A DNA stretch of 39,977 nucleotides, taken from assembly GCA_937132085.1 (NCBI GenBank), contig CAKZNV010000103.1, positions 1 to 39,977 of the forward strand. The letters run 5' to 3'. Shown here piece after piece: positions 31,979 to 39,977 of this stretch. A model generated the notes under the pieces. That model was not told the DNA's origin. It ran no database searches and saw only the letters and a program-made list of their open reading frames with translations. This DNA is from an uncultured Rubritalea sp. (GTDB lineage Bacteria; Verrucomicrobiota; Verrucomicrobiia; Verrucomicrobiales; Akkermansiaceae). A program made the position numbers and the translations under genes. Numbering within the stretch: the first letter of the stretch is position 1; each line of letters opens with the position of its first letter.

Positions 31979-34432
31979 ATGATGACTCGTATACAAAAAG
32001 AAAAAAAATCTCAGAAATTGGCATGTGATGTGCCGGTTTATTCTGTGCTCAAGTCTAACTATTTAGGCTCTAAGAAGATGATGACGCAGGGGTTAGGCTT
32101 ATGCTCAGCACTGCTTATTACTCTAAACTCAGCTAATGCTCAGCAAGAAGAGACTTCGTTGATTGAACGAGAAATTCAAAAGCGCTCAGAATCTGTGATT
32201 CTAGCCCAAGAGCTATTGAAGCAAGGAGATGTCTCCTACAATAATGGCAAATTCGGTGAAGCCGTAGATGCGTATCAAAAAGCATTCGAGCTGATACCTC
32301 AAGGTGGGCTTACTGCTGAAATTAAGGCAGCAGCTGCCCAACGTTATGCTCAGGCTGCAGTAGAAAATGCGAAGGTCCTCTCTAGATCTGGCCAATATGA
32401 TGTGGCTAGAAATCAACTTAACAATGTCCTTAAGCCTGGAGTCTCACCTAAGAATCCAGCAGTGATCAAGATGCTAGGGAGACTGGATGATCCTATCCGA
32501 ACAAGCCCAACGCTGACTCCGGAACATGTAACCGATATCGAAAATGTATCGCATTGGCTGCGTAAAGGAGAGTCGTTTTTCAATCAAGCTCAGTATGATG
32601 AGGCTATTATAGCTTATGAAGAAGCTATAAAAATTGACCCTTATAATAAGGCGGCTAGAAGAGGGATGGCGAGAATTTCTGTAGAAGCGACTGGCTATGC
32701 AAGAGCGAGCTCAGACGAACGCCGCACAGCTGCACTGGCTCAAGTGAGTGAACTATGGGAGCTCAAGGTGAAGCCGGAAGTAGAGCTTCCAATAGCTGAT
32801 TTTGCTCCCGGAGATGGTGAGCTAGTAGGTCTAGCGCAGAATTACAAAAAGAATAAGCTGAACAGCATCATTGTTCCGTCAGTGAATTTTAAAGAAATGA
32901 GTTTTGATCAAGCGCTTCGCATGGTCAGAATCTGGGCACGCGAGCTAGATACTACCGAGCTAGATCCTAGTAAGAAGGGGCTTAACTTTGTCACAAGATT
33001 TGGTGATGAAGAGTCTGGGTTCTTGCCTAAGATCCAGAAGGTGAGATTTAACCTAGAGCTAAGTAATGTTCCTCTATCGACAGTGCTAGACTATGTAACT
33101 CAGGCTACTGGAACATACTGGAGAGTGGAGCAATACGCTATCGTTATTCGTCCAGTGGGCGCTTACACTGCTGAGCTTAGCACACGCACATTTAGAGTTC
33201 CTCCTGGGTTTATGAGTGATGCTGGTAAAGAGAAGGTGGACGATGATGTCTTCGGGAGTCCTCAGAATAATATCCAGACAGCGATTACACCTATCGATTA
33301 CTTTAAGTCATTAGGTATCGATTTCCCAAAGGGAGCTTCAGCATTTTACACGAAGACGAACAATACGCTCAAAGTTACGAACACTCCTCAAGCTCTGGAC
33401 TCGATAGAAGCATTTGTAAGAAGCCAAAGTTTGAAAGAGAATGTGCAAGTCGTGATCAAAACGACGATCATCGATATCAGTCAAGAAAACCTAGAGGAGT
33501 TAGGTTTTGATTGGCTGCTTGATCCGGTCGAATTTAGTAATAGAACCTCATTAGGTGGAGGCACCAGAGGTAATGGAGATCTTGTGGCTCCCATCGCTGA
33601 TAACGGTTCAGCTGTAACATTTAACGGACAGCCTGTGACCTCAGGTAACAGAAGTGGAAATAGTATGTTCGGGATAGATTCTATCGATGATAGGATCGCT
33701 GGAATAAATCTATTTGATCCTAATGCAAGGCCTTCGGAACAAAGAGCTCCTGGCATACTTCAGGTTACTGGTGTGGCTGATGGTTCCGTGATTCAGGCGA
33801 TTCTAAGAGGTTTGGATAACAAGAAGGATAGCACGGATCTTTATCTTCCTTCTATTGTTACCGCTCCTGGACACAGAGCTAGTGTCTACTCTGGAGTTAT
33901 TATGCCTTACCCGACTGAGTATGAGCAAGGTGAGTTAGCAAACGGGGGGCTGGTTCCACCAACGCCTTCATCTCCAACATCTTTCGATACTCGTGAGTTA
34001 GGTGCACAGATTTCATATGAGCCTACCGTGAGTGATGATAGACTTTATATCGACCTCAATGTGGCTCCAGAAATAGTTGATTTTGAAGGATTCGTAAACT
34101 ACGGAACACCGCTTACACAGGCAGTTATTGATCCAGTGACAGGCCTGATTGTTCCTATTGTTACTAGCCCTAACCAGATTTTACAGCCTATCTTTAGGAT
34201 TATAAGAACCGACACAAACGTGACGATCCAAGATGGACATACGGTTGTAATTGGTGGCTTAGTTCAGCAAAGAATCGAAACAGTGAATGATAAAGTTCCT
34301 ATATTAGGCGATCTTCCATTGTTGGGCAGACTTTTCCAGTCTAATGGTGTTAGATCATCTAAGAGGGTGGTGCTTATCTTTGTGAAGGCCGAGCTTGTTG
34401 ATCCTACTGGTCGTCCTTGGAGAAATCGTTAA
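31979..34432 (+). CDS. Type IV pilus/type II-like secretin, Amuc_1098-like, with N-terminal TPRs
   Basis: 817 residues. ATG 31979 gives a 33-residue basic extension before a signal peptide (MMTQGLGLCSALLITLNSANAQ); ATG 32078 would start at that signal and is a serious alternative. TPR-like repeats are at about 75-130 and 190-235 (FFNQAQYDEAIIAYEEAIKIDPYNKAA). An STN/N0-like domain follows (FNLELSNVPLSTVLDYV...YAIVIRP, about 360-395), then an N1-like unit (NNTLKVTNTPQALDSIEAFV), and the secretin barrel (about 490-805) with VPILGDLPLLGRLF. It forms an outer-membrane channel. Length and TPR head suggest the Amuc_1098 family of Akkermansia. No pilM, pilin or ATPase gene is adjacent. Confidence 0.88.
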   Translation: MMTRIQKEKKSQKLACDVPVYSVLKSNYLGSKKMMTQGLGLCSALLITLNSANAQQEETSLIEREIQKRSESVILAQELLKQGDVSYNNGKFGEAVDAYQKAFELIPQGGLTAEIKAAAAQRYAQAAVENAKVLSRSGQYDVARNQLNNVLKPGVSPKNPAVIKMLGRLDDPIRTSPTLTPEHVTDIENVSHWLRKGESFFNQAQYDEAIIAYEEAIKIDPYNKAARRGMARISVEATGYARASSDERRTAALAQVSELWELKVKPEVELPIADFAPGDGELVGLAQNYKKNKLNSIIVPSVNFKEMSFDQALRMVRIWARELDTTELDPSKKGLNFVTRFGDEESGFLPKIQKVRFNLELSNVPLSTVLDYVTQATGTYWRVEQYAIVIRPVGAYTAELSTRTFRVPPGFMSDAGKEKVDDDVFGSPQNNIQTAITPIDYFKSLGIDFPKGASAFYTKTNNTLKVTNTPQALDSIEAFVRSQSLKENVQVVIKTTIIDISQENLEELGFDWLLDPVEFSNRTSLGGGTRGNGDLVAPIADNGSAVTFNGQPVTSGNRSGNSMFGIDSIDDRIAGINLFDPNARPSEQRAPGILQVTGVADGSVIQAILRGLDNKKDSTDLYLPSIVTAPGHRASVYSGVIMPYPTEYEQGELANGGLVPPTPSSPTSFDTRELGAQISYEPTVSDDRLYIDLNVAPEIVDFEGFVNYGTPLTQAVIDPVTGLIVPIVTSPNQILQPIFRIIRTDTNVTIQDGHTVVIGGLVQQRIETVNDKVPILGDLPLLGRLFQSNGVRSSKRVVLIFVKAELVDPTGRPWRNR

Positions 34433-34505
34433 TTTTTACTGGTGTCGTGCGGGGTGTGACTCCGCAGATTACTGTTTGATACTATAAAATAGAAAGAATA
34501 ATATT

Positions 34506-35978
34506 TTGTCAGAACATAATAATAGCTTGTCGGTAGATGACATGATGAAAAACCTCAAAAGGAAAAGCCAAGAGGTAAGAGAAGGTGAGAAAAACGACGG
34601 GGAGTTAGTAACTAGAGCAGACGGTTCGACTGCTTTCAAGGTGAAGACACGTAAGCGTCGATCTGCTCAGGAAAAGACTGCGGCTAAGGAAAAAAGCCAA
34701 CGTAAGAAAATCGTCATTCTTAGCTCAGTAGTCATAGCGTTGCTGCTTTTAGGTATCGGCTATGGATTTGTAGTGGGTTATTATAATAGTGGTGGATTTG
34801 AGAAGAAGTTCGTTGCTTCTATACAAAGTAGCACAGGTGCTGACGTAGAGGTTAGCTCTGTAGGAGTTGGGCTTAGTGAGTCCAGTGTGAAAAGTTTGAG
34901 TCTTTCTTGGGGTGGCAATAATTCAGTCGTTAAGAAGTTGAGCGCTCAAGGGCTCTCTGCTGATACGGGGTCTCTAGGCTTATTAACAAGTGGCTGGAGT
35001 GGCTCAGAAGTAAATGTCTCAAAAGTTGATCTTGAGTTGGGCTATACGGAGTCAAATTCTAGTGGTAGCACAGAAGAACGAGCATTCAATTACGATATAT
35101 TTTTGTCTAACTCTACTAATATTAAAATTGGAGAATCAGGCGAGTGGTTACTTACTAACACTTCGGCCAGCTACAAGCTGAATGAATCTGGAGAAAGTCA
35201 GATAGACCTTTATGGAGGTGAGTTTGTTACCCCTATAGATCTTGATTACAAGTTGTCCACTGGTGTGGTAACGTTGAAAGATAGCTATATGGATCTGTCC
35301 ATGAAGTTGGCGTCTAACAAAACACAAGGCAGTGTTCTTCTAGAGGGGAAGGTCGGGTATGGAACTGGAGATAAGATTAGTCTCAAATCTACTTATCAAG
35401 AAGCTCCTCTCAAAGACTGGCTGAATATAAAGATGCAGAGATTTATCGCTGGAGAAATTACCGCTGCTACGGGGTCACTGCGCATGAACCTAGGAGAGGA
35501 AGAATCTATCGAGCTTGTTATTAATGCAGAGTCTGAAGAGATGTCACTAGGTAGATTTCCATTTGTGAGAACGTTATCACTTGAGCTTAAAGATGATTAC
35601 TTCGTGATTCCTAAGTTTGAAGATGGATCTAGCTTTAAGCTTCAACAGTCTAACAAGATGACTAAAGTTTCCGAGATTAGTTTGCTTCAAGAAGCGCATT
35701 TGAAGGTGACTGGTGAATTCAGTCTAGCGGCAGACGGTAAGCTCTCTGGTCAACTCAAGCTAGGAATACCAGTCATGAACATGGGCTTGCTAGATAAGAA
35801 GGTCATCCAGTCCGTTTTCAGTGAAGATGATGGTCTGTTCTTCTGGGCTACAGTGAATATTTCAGGCACAGCATCCATTCCTGAAGATGATCTCGGGGCT
35901 CAGATTATACGCGCTCGTAAAGCGTCTATCCTGGAGCAAGGCTCTGATGCAGAAAAATTTAAAATGCTCACAGAGTAA
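34506..35978 (+). CDS. Single-pass membrane protein with large AsmA-like periplasmic domain
   Basis: 490 residues from a TTG start (34506), the only start near the frame's N-terminus before the conserved-looking NSLSVDDMMKNLKRK. A basic, charged cytoplasmic part (1-68) precedes one helix (69-92, IVILSSVVIALLLLGIGYGFV). The periplasmic part begins FEKKFVASIQSSTGADVEVSSVGVGLSESSVKSLSL, the opening pattern of AsmA/TamB-type beta proteins, and continues as Ser/Gly-rich beta sequence without further helices. AsmA-like proteins bridge inner and outer membranes or move lipids; the assignment is by pattern only. It follows the secretin by 73 nt on the same strand, so it may work with it. Confidence 0.7.
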   Translation: MSEHNNSLSVDDMMKNLKRKSQEVREGEKNDGELVTRADGSTAFKVKTRKRRSAQEKTAAKEKSQRKKIVILSSVVIALLLLGIGYGFVVGYYNSGGFEKKFVASIQSSTGADVEVSSVGVGLSESSVKSLSLSWGGNNSVVKKLSAQGLSADTGSLGLLTSGWSGSEVNVSKVDLELGYTESNSSGSTEERAFNYDIFLSNSTNIKIGESGEWLLTNTSASYKLNESGESQIDLYGGEFVTPIDLDYKLSTGVVTLKDSYMDLSMKLASNKTQGSVLLEGKVGYGTGDKISLKSTYQEAPLKDWLNIKMQRFIAGEITAATGSLRMNLGEEESIELVINAESEEMSLGRFPFVRTLSLELKDDYFVIPKFEDGSSFKLQQSNKMTKVSEISLLQEAHLKVTGEFSLAADGKLSGQLKLGIPVMNMGLLDKKVIQSVFSEDDGLFFWATVNISGTASIPEDDLGAQIIRARKASILEQGSDAEKFKMLTE

Positions 35979-35991
35979 CTAAATACATAGA

Positions 35992-37059
35992 ATGCCAATC
36001 ATCGATAAAGATTTTTTATTCCAGCTGTTAGAGACGCCTAGTCCTGTTGGTTATGAGTTAGAAGGCCAGAAGGTTTGGTCTGATTTTTTAAGAGATTCGG
36101 CGACTAAGATAGAGTGTGATGCCTATGGCTCAGTCACAGCTTCTCTAACTGGTGAGGGTGAAAAGTCAGTCATGCTCGCAGCCCATGCGGACGAGATAGG
36201 CTTCATGGTGAAATATATTTCGGATGACGGGTTTCTCTCTCTCGATAAATTAGGTGGTAGTGATACAGCAACAGCGAGAGGTAGACGACTTCGTATTCTA
36301 ACCGATGAAGGTGAAGTGATGGGTGTTATTGGTAATACCGCTATTCATCTCCGGAAGGACGCAAGCGAAGAGAAGCCTCCAAAGGCTCATGATCTTTGGG
36401 TCGATGTCGGAGCTTCTAGCAAAAAAGGAGTTTCTAAACTAGGAGTCCGTGTTGGTAACGTAGCTGTCTATGAAGATAGCCCTATGCTTTTAGGTAAAGA
36501 TAAAATAGTTAGTCGAGCTCTGGATAATAGAATCGGAGGTTATATCATTGCTCAGGTGCTGAAGGTTCTTGCTGATCGACAGCTTAGTCATTCTTTGATT
36601 TGTCTCAATGCAGTGCAAGAGGAAATAGGTGGAGCTGGAGCCGCTATGGCTGGCTATAGGCATTTTCCAAATATCGCTATCTGCATCGATGTTACTCATG
36701 CTACAGATACGCCTGGAATCGATCAGAAAGAAGCAGGAGAAGTTAAGCTGGGCAAAGGTCCGACTATTGCTCACGGCTCTGCAAATCACCCACTAGTCGT
36801 GAAGCGGTTGTTAGAGGTGGCGAAGGAAAATAAAATTTCAATACAGCATGAAGCCACTAGTAATTTTACAGGCACAGATGCTGACTCTCTATACGTAACG
36901 AAGCAGGGGATACCGAGTGCGCTAGTTTCGTTGCCCATTAGATGTATGCACTCAGTGGTGGAGACTGCGCAGACTGATGATATTGAGAATACTATCTTGC
37001 TCCTTGCTGCATTCGTGGCTAGTCTAACAGATCAAGACGACTTCCATCATAAAATTTAA
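35992..37059 (+). CDS. M42-family metallopeptidase (aminopeptidase/FrvX-like)
   Basis: 355 residues, normal for M42. Metal and catalytic motifs are in order: MLAAHADEIGFMV (His and Asp), RALDNRIGG (bridging Asp), VQEEIGGAG (catalytic Glu and metal Glu), CIDVTHATDTPG (Asp), and near the end PIRCMHSVVE (His). SNFTGTDADSLYVTKQGIPSALV is also typical. A co-catalytic two-metal aminopeptidase, usually a dodecameric cytoplasmic tetrahedral particle that trims peptides. It starts 13 nt after the AsmA-like gene and precedes moxR by 22 nt, so it is in an operon with both. Confidence 0.93.
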   Translation: MPIIDKDFLFQLLETPSPVGYELEGQKVWSDFLRDSATKIECDAYGSVTASLTGEGEKSVMLAAHADEIGFMVKYISDDGFLSLDKLGGSDTATARGRRLRILTDEGEVMGVIGNTAIHLRKDASEEKPPKAHDLWVDVGASSKKGVSKLGVRVGNVAVYEDSPMLLGKDKIVSRALDNRIGGYIIAQVLKVLADRQLSHSLICLNAVQEEIGGAGAAMAGYRHFPNIAICIDVTHATDTPGIDQKEAGEVKLGKGPTIAHGSANHPLVVKRLLEVAKENKISIQHEATSNFTGTDADSLYVTKQGIPSALVSLPIRCMHSVVETAQTDDIENTILLLAAFVASLTDQDDFHHKI

Positions 37060-37081
37060 GAATCTAGCGTAAATACCTCGA

Positions 37082-38011
37082 ATGAATACTCAGCAAAAAC
37101 TAGAACAATCTATCTGCTCAGTTATTCGTGGTCAGGATGAGTTGATCCGTAAAGCTCTCTGTTGTCTAGCTGCTGGTGGACATCTTTTGTTAGAGGACTA
37201 TCCAGGCACTGGTAAGACGACTTTAGCTAAGGCTCTTGCTCAGTCCATTTCTGGAGCTGAGTTTCAGCGTATTCAGTTTACTCCTGATCTACTACCATCT
37301 GACATATTAGGTGTCTCTATTCTAGATGCTCGCACATCAGAATTTAATTTTCGTAAAGGGCCTATATTTTCTAACATTTTACTGGCTGACGAGATTAACC
37401 GAGCCTCACCAAGAACGCAAAGCGCACTTCTTGAGGTCATGGCGGAGGAGCAGGCTACTGTAGAAGGGGAGACCTATCAGTTTGATGATTTGTTTTTTGT
37501 TATAGCGACACAGAACCCAGTAGAGTTCCGAGGCACTTATCCACTTCCTGAGGCGCAGATGGACAGGTTTGCCATGCAGTGTTCACTTGGGTATATTTCT
37601 AATGCTGAAGAAGTGAGTGTTCTAACAGATCAGCAGCTCGGAGTGCACCCTATTAAACAACTTACCTCTAAGGTTTCTCTTGAAGAAATTATGCTTTGGC
37701 GAAAAGAGGTGGCGGAAGTCGCCGTGTCTGATGAGTTGAAGGACTATATTGTTAGACTTGTTTCTGCGACCAGGGGGCTTCCTGAAGTAAAGTTGGCCGC
37801 TAGCCCAAGAGCGTCACTGGCGCTTATGAAAATTTCGCAAGCCATGAGTTACATGCTTGGATCTGACTTCGTTACGCCAGACGTGATTCAGTCGTGTGCC
37901 GTAGATGTAATCGCTCACAGACTGGTCCTCGATGCTGATGCTAAGTATGCTGGTAAGACGGCGCGCAACCTAGTAGCTAAGATTCTAACAGAAGTGGAAG
38001 TCCCAGCATAA
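37082..38011 (+). CDS. MoxR-family AAA+ ATPase
   Basis: 309 residues. Walker A PGTGKTT (41-47), DLLPSDILGVSI, Walker B LLADEINRASPRTQSALLEVMAE (near 100), sensor 1 in VIATQNPVEFRGTYPLPEAQMDRF, and the helical lid with ASPRASLALMKI. MoxR ATPases act as chaperones for VWA or metal-protein partners and are usually paired with a DUF58 gene, as here (14 nt downstream). The expected VWA/BatA-type partners do not follow. The nearest VWA gene in the window is at 29247 on the other strand. Confidence 0.93.
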   Translation: MNTQQKLEQSICSVIRGQDELIRKALCCLAAGGHLLLEDYPGTGKTTLAKALAQSISGAEFQRIQFTPDLLPSDILGVSILDARTSEFNFRKGPIFSNILLADEINRASPRTQSALLEVMAEEQATVEGETYQFDDLFFVIATQNPVEFRGTYPLPEAQMDRFAMQCSLGYISNAEEVSVLTDQQLGVHPIKQLTSKVSLEEIMLWRKEVAEVAVSDELKDYIVRLVSATRGLPEVKLAASPRASLALMKISQAMSYMLGSDFVTPDVIQSCAVDVIAHRLVLDADAKYAGKTARNLVAKILTEVEVPA

Positions 38012-38025
38012 TTAACCGTATTGAA

Positions 38026-39375
38026 ATGTCTAATAGTATAACTACGCTGCTCTACTTTTTCTATAAATGTGCAGCTAAGTTTAGGTCGATCTTTTCTTCA
38101 AGAATTACTACGTTTGGATACTATGCGCTGTTCTCGTTGCCTGTGCTCTTATTGCTTTCAGTTGTCTATCTTACTATTTCTACGTTCTATTTGATTGGAG
38201 TATTGGTTGCAGCAGTAGTGGTGTCTTTAATTTTATCATTCTTCAGGAGGGGGGAGGTCAAGGTGGAGCGAGTGTTACCATCCTACGCTGTAGTCAATGA
38301 AGCTCTCGAGTATAAAGTGACCTGCACTAATATTTCATCAGTTAGCCTTAGCTCAGCAATTTTATTAGATTCAGGTCCTGAGGTTTTGCCGACACGTGAT
38401 GAATTTGTCTCTGGTGTTGAACCGGGGGAAAAGCTTAGAAACGGGTTTGATAGGTTTTTCAAATACTATCGCTGGATGTGGCATGTAAAACGTAAAACGA
38501 AGTTTACCTCGAAACCCATAGCCTTGCCTTATTTAAAAAAAGGGGAGAGAAGTGATAATTTTATCCTCTGTAAGCCTACGCGGCGTGGTAAATTATATTT
38601 CAATAACGCAACCCTCCTTTTGCCAGATCCTATAGGCCTTTTTCAGAAGGTAAAAAAAATTTCGACGTATGAAGAGTCAATTATTGTATTGCCTAGGCGT
38701 TATAGGCTCTCTCATCTCTTGTTGGATGGTCTGTCTAGGTTTCAGTTAGGCGGTGAATCTGCCTCTAGAGCCAATGGACAATCCGAGGAAATGATTGGTC
38801 TGAGAGAATATAGGCCAGGGGATCCAGTGAAGCATATTCACTGGCGAAGCTGGGCTAAAACAGCAAAGCCTATCGTCAAAGAATATGAAGATGTCTTTTT
38901 TCCTAGGTATGGGCTAGTCTTAGACACCGCCTGTAGTTATTCACGAGCTGATGTATTCGAAGAGGCGGTCTCTATTGCATCTTCCTTTGCTAGTTCAATT
39001 GATACTAAGGAATGTCTGCTAGATTTAATTTTTCTTAATCAAGGGGCTAAAGTGCAAACAGTAGGTAAAGGTATAGCTAGGCCAGATGTGATTCTTGAGT
39101 TTTTAGCGTCCGTAGATATAGATACTAGTCCAGATTGGGAGGGTCTGCGTCAAAAAGTAGCCCAGCACACTGACTCTCTGACCGCATGCATCGTGATCCT
39201 CGTTGAGTTAGACCAAGAAAGAATTTCTCTTATAGAGCAACTAAAGTCCTCAGGGATGACAATAATGGTAATCGTTTTGTTCTCTGATTCGGCTCAGGAA
39301 GGAACAATTATTGCTCACGGAGCGATTCCTATATCAATGAAATCAGTTCAGAGGGATCTTTTGGGTCGAGTGTAA
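38026..39375 (+). CDS. DUF58 domain-containing membrane protein
   Basis: 449 residues. Two adjoining hydrophobic segments (about 28-75: FGYYALFSLPVLLLLSVVYL and YLIGVLVAAVVVSLILSFF), then a beta-rich extracytoplasmic region, KPTRRGKLYFNNATLLLPDPIGLF, and the DUF58 signature GLREYRPGDPVKHIHWRSWAKTAKPIVKEYED near 260-290. A VWA-like C-terminal part begins at LVLDTACSY; its MIDAS is degenerate. It is the regular partner of MoxR ATPases, possibly in envelope maintenance. It is the last gene before the rRNA operon; no terminator is visible after it. Confidence 0.9.
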   Translation: MSNSITTLLYFFYKCAAKFRSIFSSRITTFGYYALFSLPVLLLLSVVYLTISTFYLIGVLVAAVVVSLILSFFRRGEVKVERVLPSYAVVNEALEYKVTCTNISSVSLSSAILLDSGPEVLPTRDEFVSGVEPGEKLRNGFDRFFKYYRWMWHVKRKTKFTSKPIALPYLKKGERSDNFILCKPTRRGKLYFNNATLLLPDPIGLFQKVKKISTYEESIIVLPRRYRLSHLLLDGLSRFQLGGESASRANGQSEEMIGLREYRPGDPVKHIHWRSWAKTAKPIVKEYEDVFFPRYGLVLDTACSYSRADVFEEAVSIASSFASSIDTKECLLDLIFLNQGAKVQTVGKGIARPDVILEFLASVDIDTSPDWEGLRQKVAQHTDSLTACIVILVELDQERISLIEQLKSSGMTIMVIVLFSDSAQEGTIIAHGAIPISMKSVQRDLLGRV

Positions 39376-39482
39376 GAAAAACCATGAACTAAGATGATTT
39401 GTGTAAGTCGCTAAAATAAAGAGCTATTTTTGTATTTCTCTGAGTGGTCTGAAAAGAAATTCAAAAAAAGGGCAGAGAGATG

Positions 39483-39520
39483 TTGACAATTTCGATTTTT
39501 TTTGTAGATTGCGCCCCGCC
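39483..39520 (+). promoter_or_regulatory. Consensus -35/-10 rRNA promoter with GC-rich discriminator
   Basis: Perfect -35 TTGACA, 16-nt T-rich spacer, -10 TAGATT, then GCGCCCC around the start site. It is the best sigma-70 promoter in the window. Confidence 0.75.
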
Positions 39521-39830
39521 TCACCGGCCAACGGGAGGACGAGAGAAACAGAAAGCCAGCCGCGAGAGATTCGCAGAGCGGTTTTTGCCTTTCCTCGTAA
39601 TAGATCTTTTTACATCACATGACTTGGACGATACGGAGTCAGTTTTACTAAATCACTCGAAATGATTTATATAGTTATTAGGTTAACAGGGAGCTGGTCT
39701 TGAGGGATTGATCTAAGTGGAAGAGGAAAATTGAATTGTGCGCTGCGATTGTGGAAACATGATATGCAGGCAGGTAGAACGGGGTTTTTAACGGCTTTTT
39801 CTACCAATTGTCAATTTAAGTAAATTACGC

Positions 39831-39848
39831 CCACTTAGCAATAAGTGG
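39831..39848 (+). other. GNRA-loop hairpin in the 16S leader
   Basis: CCACTTA (39831-39837) and TAAGTGG (39842-39848) close a GCAA tetraloop, about 50 nt before the mature 16S end. It may take part in leader RNA processing or folding. Confidence 0.45.
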
Positions 39849-39900
39849 AAATAAAATACGCCAACCGTTTTAAAAAAGAAGTCCTATGTAAATAGGCAAA

Positions 39901-39977
39901 TATACGGAGAGTTTGATTCTGGCTCAGAATGAACGCTGGCGGCGTGGATAAGACATGCAAGTCGAACGGAAACATGA
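39901..39977 (+). rRNA. 16S ribosomal RNA, 5' end only
   Basis: AGAGTTTGATTCTGGCTCAG begins at 39908, the universal 5' region, followed by AATGAACGCTGGCGGCGTGG and CATGCAAGTCGAACGG. By alignment with E. coli the mature end is near 39901. The ATGAACGCTGGCGGCGTGGATAAG form fits Verrucomicrobia. The gene runs off the window. Confidence 0.97.

Larger units (their letters stand above)
39376..39900 (+). promoter_or_regulatory. rRNA operon promoter region and 16S leader
   Basis: 525 nt without a protein gene. TTGACA (39483-39488), a 16-nt spacer and TAGATT (39505-39510) form a strong sigma-70-like promoter. It is followed at once by GCGCCCCGCC, a GC-rich discriminator of the type that makes rRNA promoters subject to stringent control. 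The leader is then about 390 nt. It contains hairpins at 39649-39669 (7-bp stem) and 39831-39848 (CCACTTA, GCAA loop, TAAGTGG). I could not identify a boxA with confidence. Confidence 0.75.

Noticed and set aside
39480-39665. 61-codon frame in the rRNA leader
   Set aside because: It covers the -35/-10 and discriminator of the rRNA promoter; no protein-like features.
1-39977. CRISPR arrays, insertion sequences, prophage, tRNA genes
   Set aside because: Looked for repeats with spacers, transposase motifs, terminal inverted repeats and tRNA T-loop/anticodon patterns; none found by eye.

Overview
The window looks like a chromosomal segment from a member of the Verrucomicrobia, probably near Rubritalea or Verrucomicrobiaceae. 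Four things point this way. The 16S rRNA 5' end at the right edge is of verrucomicrobial type. There are five PEP-CTERM secreted proteins ending in VPEPSS, a hydrophobic helix and an arginine-rich tail. There is a planctomycete/verrucomicrobial cytochrome c–DUF1549/1553–DUF1501 gene set. There is also a secretin resembling the Akkermansia Amuc_1098 pilus family. LpxI implies lipid A, so a Gram-negative envelope. I saw no insertion sequence, phage gene, CRISPR array or tRNA gene.

Layout. 1-3.7 kb, all minus strand: the start of a secreted sialidase-like protein (cut by the window edge), then two closely related PEP-CTERM proteins flanking a VKOR–thioredoxin disulfide-forming enzyme. 4-11.2 kb, housekeeping: cca and a small membrane protein (plus), converging on rseP, thiL, a CPBP protease and long-form ispG (minus). 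11.2-14.6 kb: three PEP-CTERM paralogues of a second family on the minus strand, with one short-chain dehydrogenase on plus between them. 14.8-17.9 kb: a small hypothetical, a TMEM220-like protein, lpxI, a MOSC protein and rex. 17.9-20.9 kb: an AT-rich region with duplicated palindromes, then dnaA and dnaN, closed by a strong terminator.

21-27 kb: a three-gene operon of heme-binding planctomycete-type proteins (DUF2231–cytochrome–LRR, PSCyt1–PSCyt2–PSD1, DUF1501). 27-31.8 kb, minus strand: dnaB heads a close-packed run with a VWA protein, an SHD1-domain protein fused to an apparently dead alpha/beta hydrolase, and a lipoprotein. 32-39.4 kb, plus strand: secretin, an AsmA-like membrane protein, an M42 peptidase, a MoxR ATPase and a DUF58 protein. 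The right end carries a consensus-like rRNA promoter with a GC-rich discriminator, a leader of about 390 nt, and the first 77 nt of 16S rRNA.

The most interesting signals are: (i) a shared promoter/leader architecture (TTTAC[A/T]-N13-TAtaaT-like-N9-TTAATTAG, 32-34 nt before the start) in front of all three second-family PEP-CTERM genes; (ii) a VKOR–thioredoxin gene between two PEP-CTERM genes whose only cysteines are one adjacent CC pair; and (iii) two copies of a 15-bp palindrome upstream of dnaA. All functional readings come from motif recognition by eye; no database search was run.
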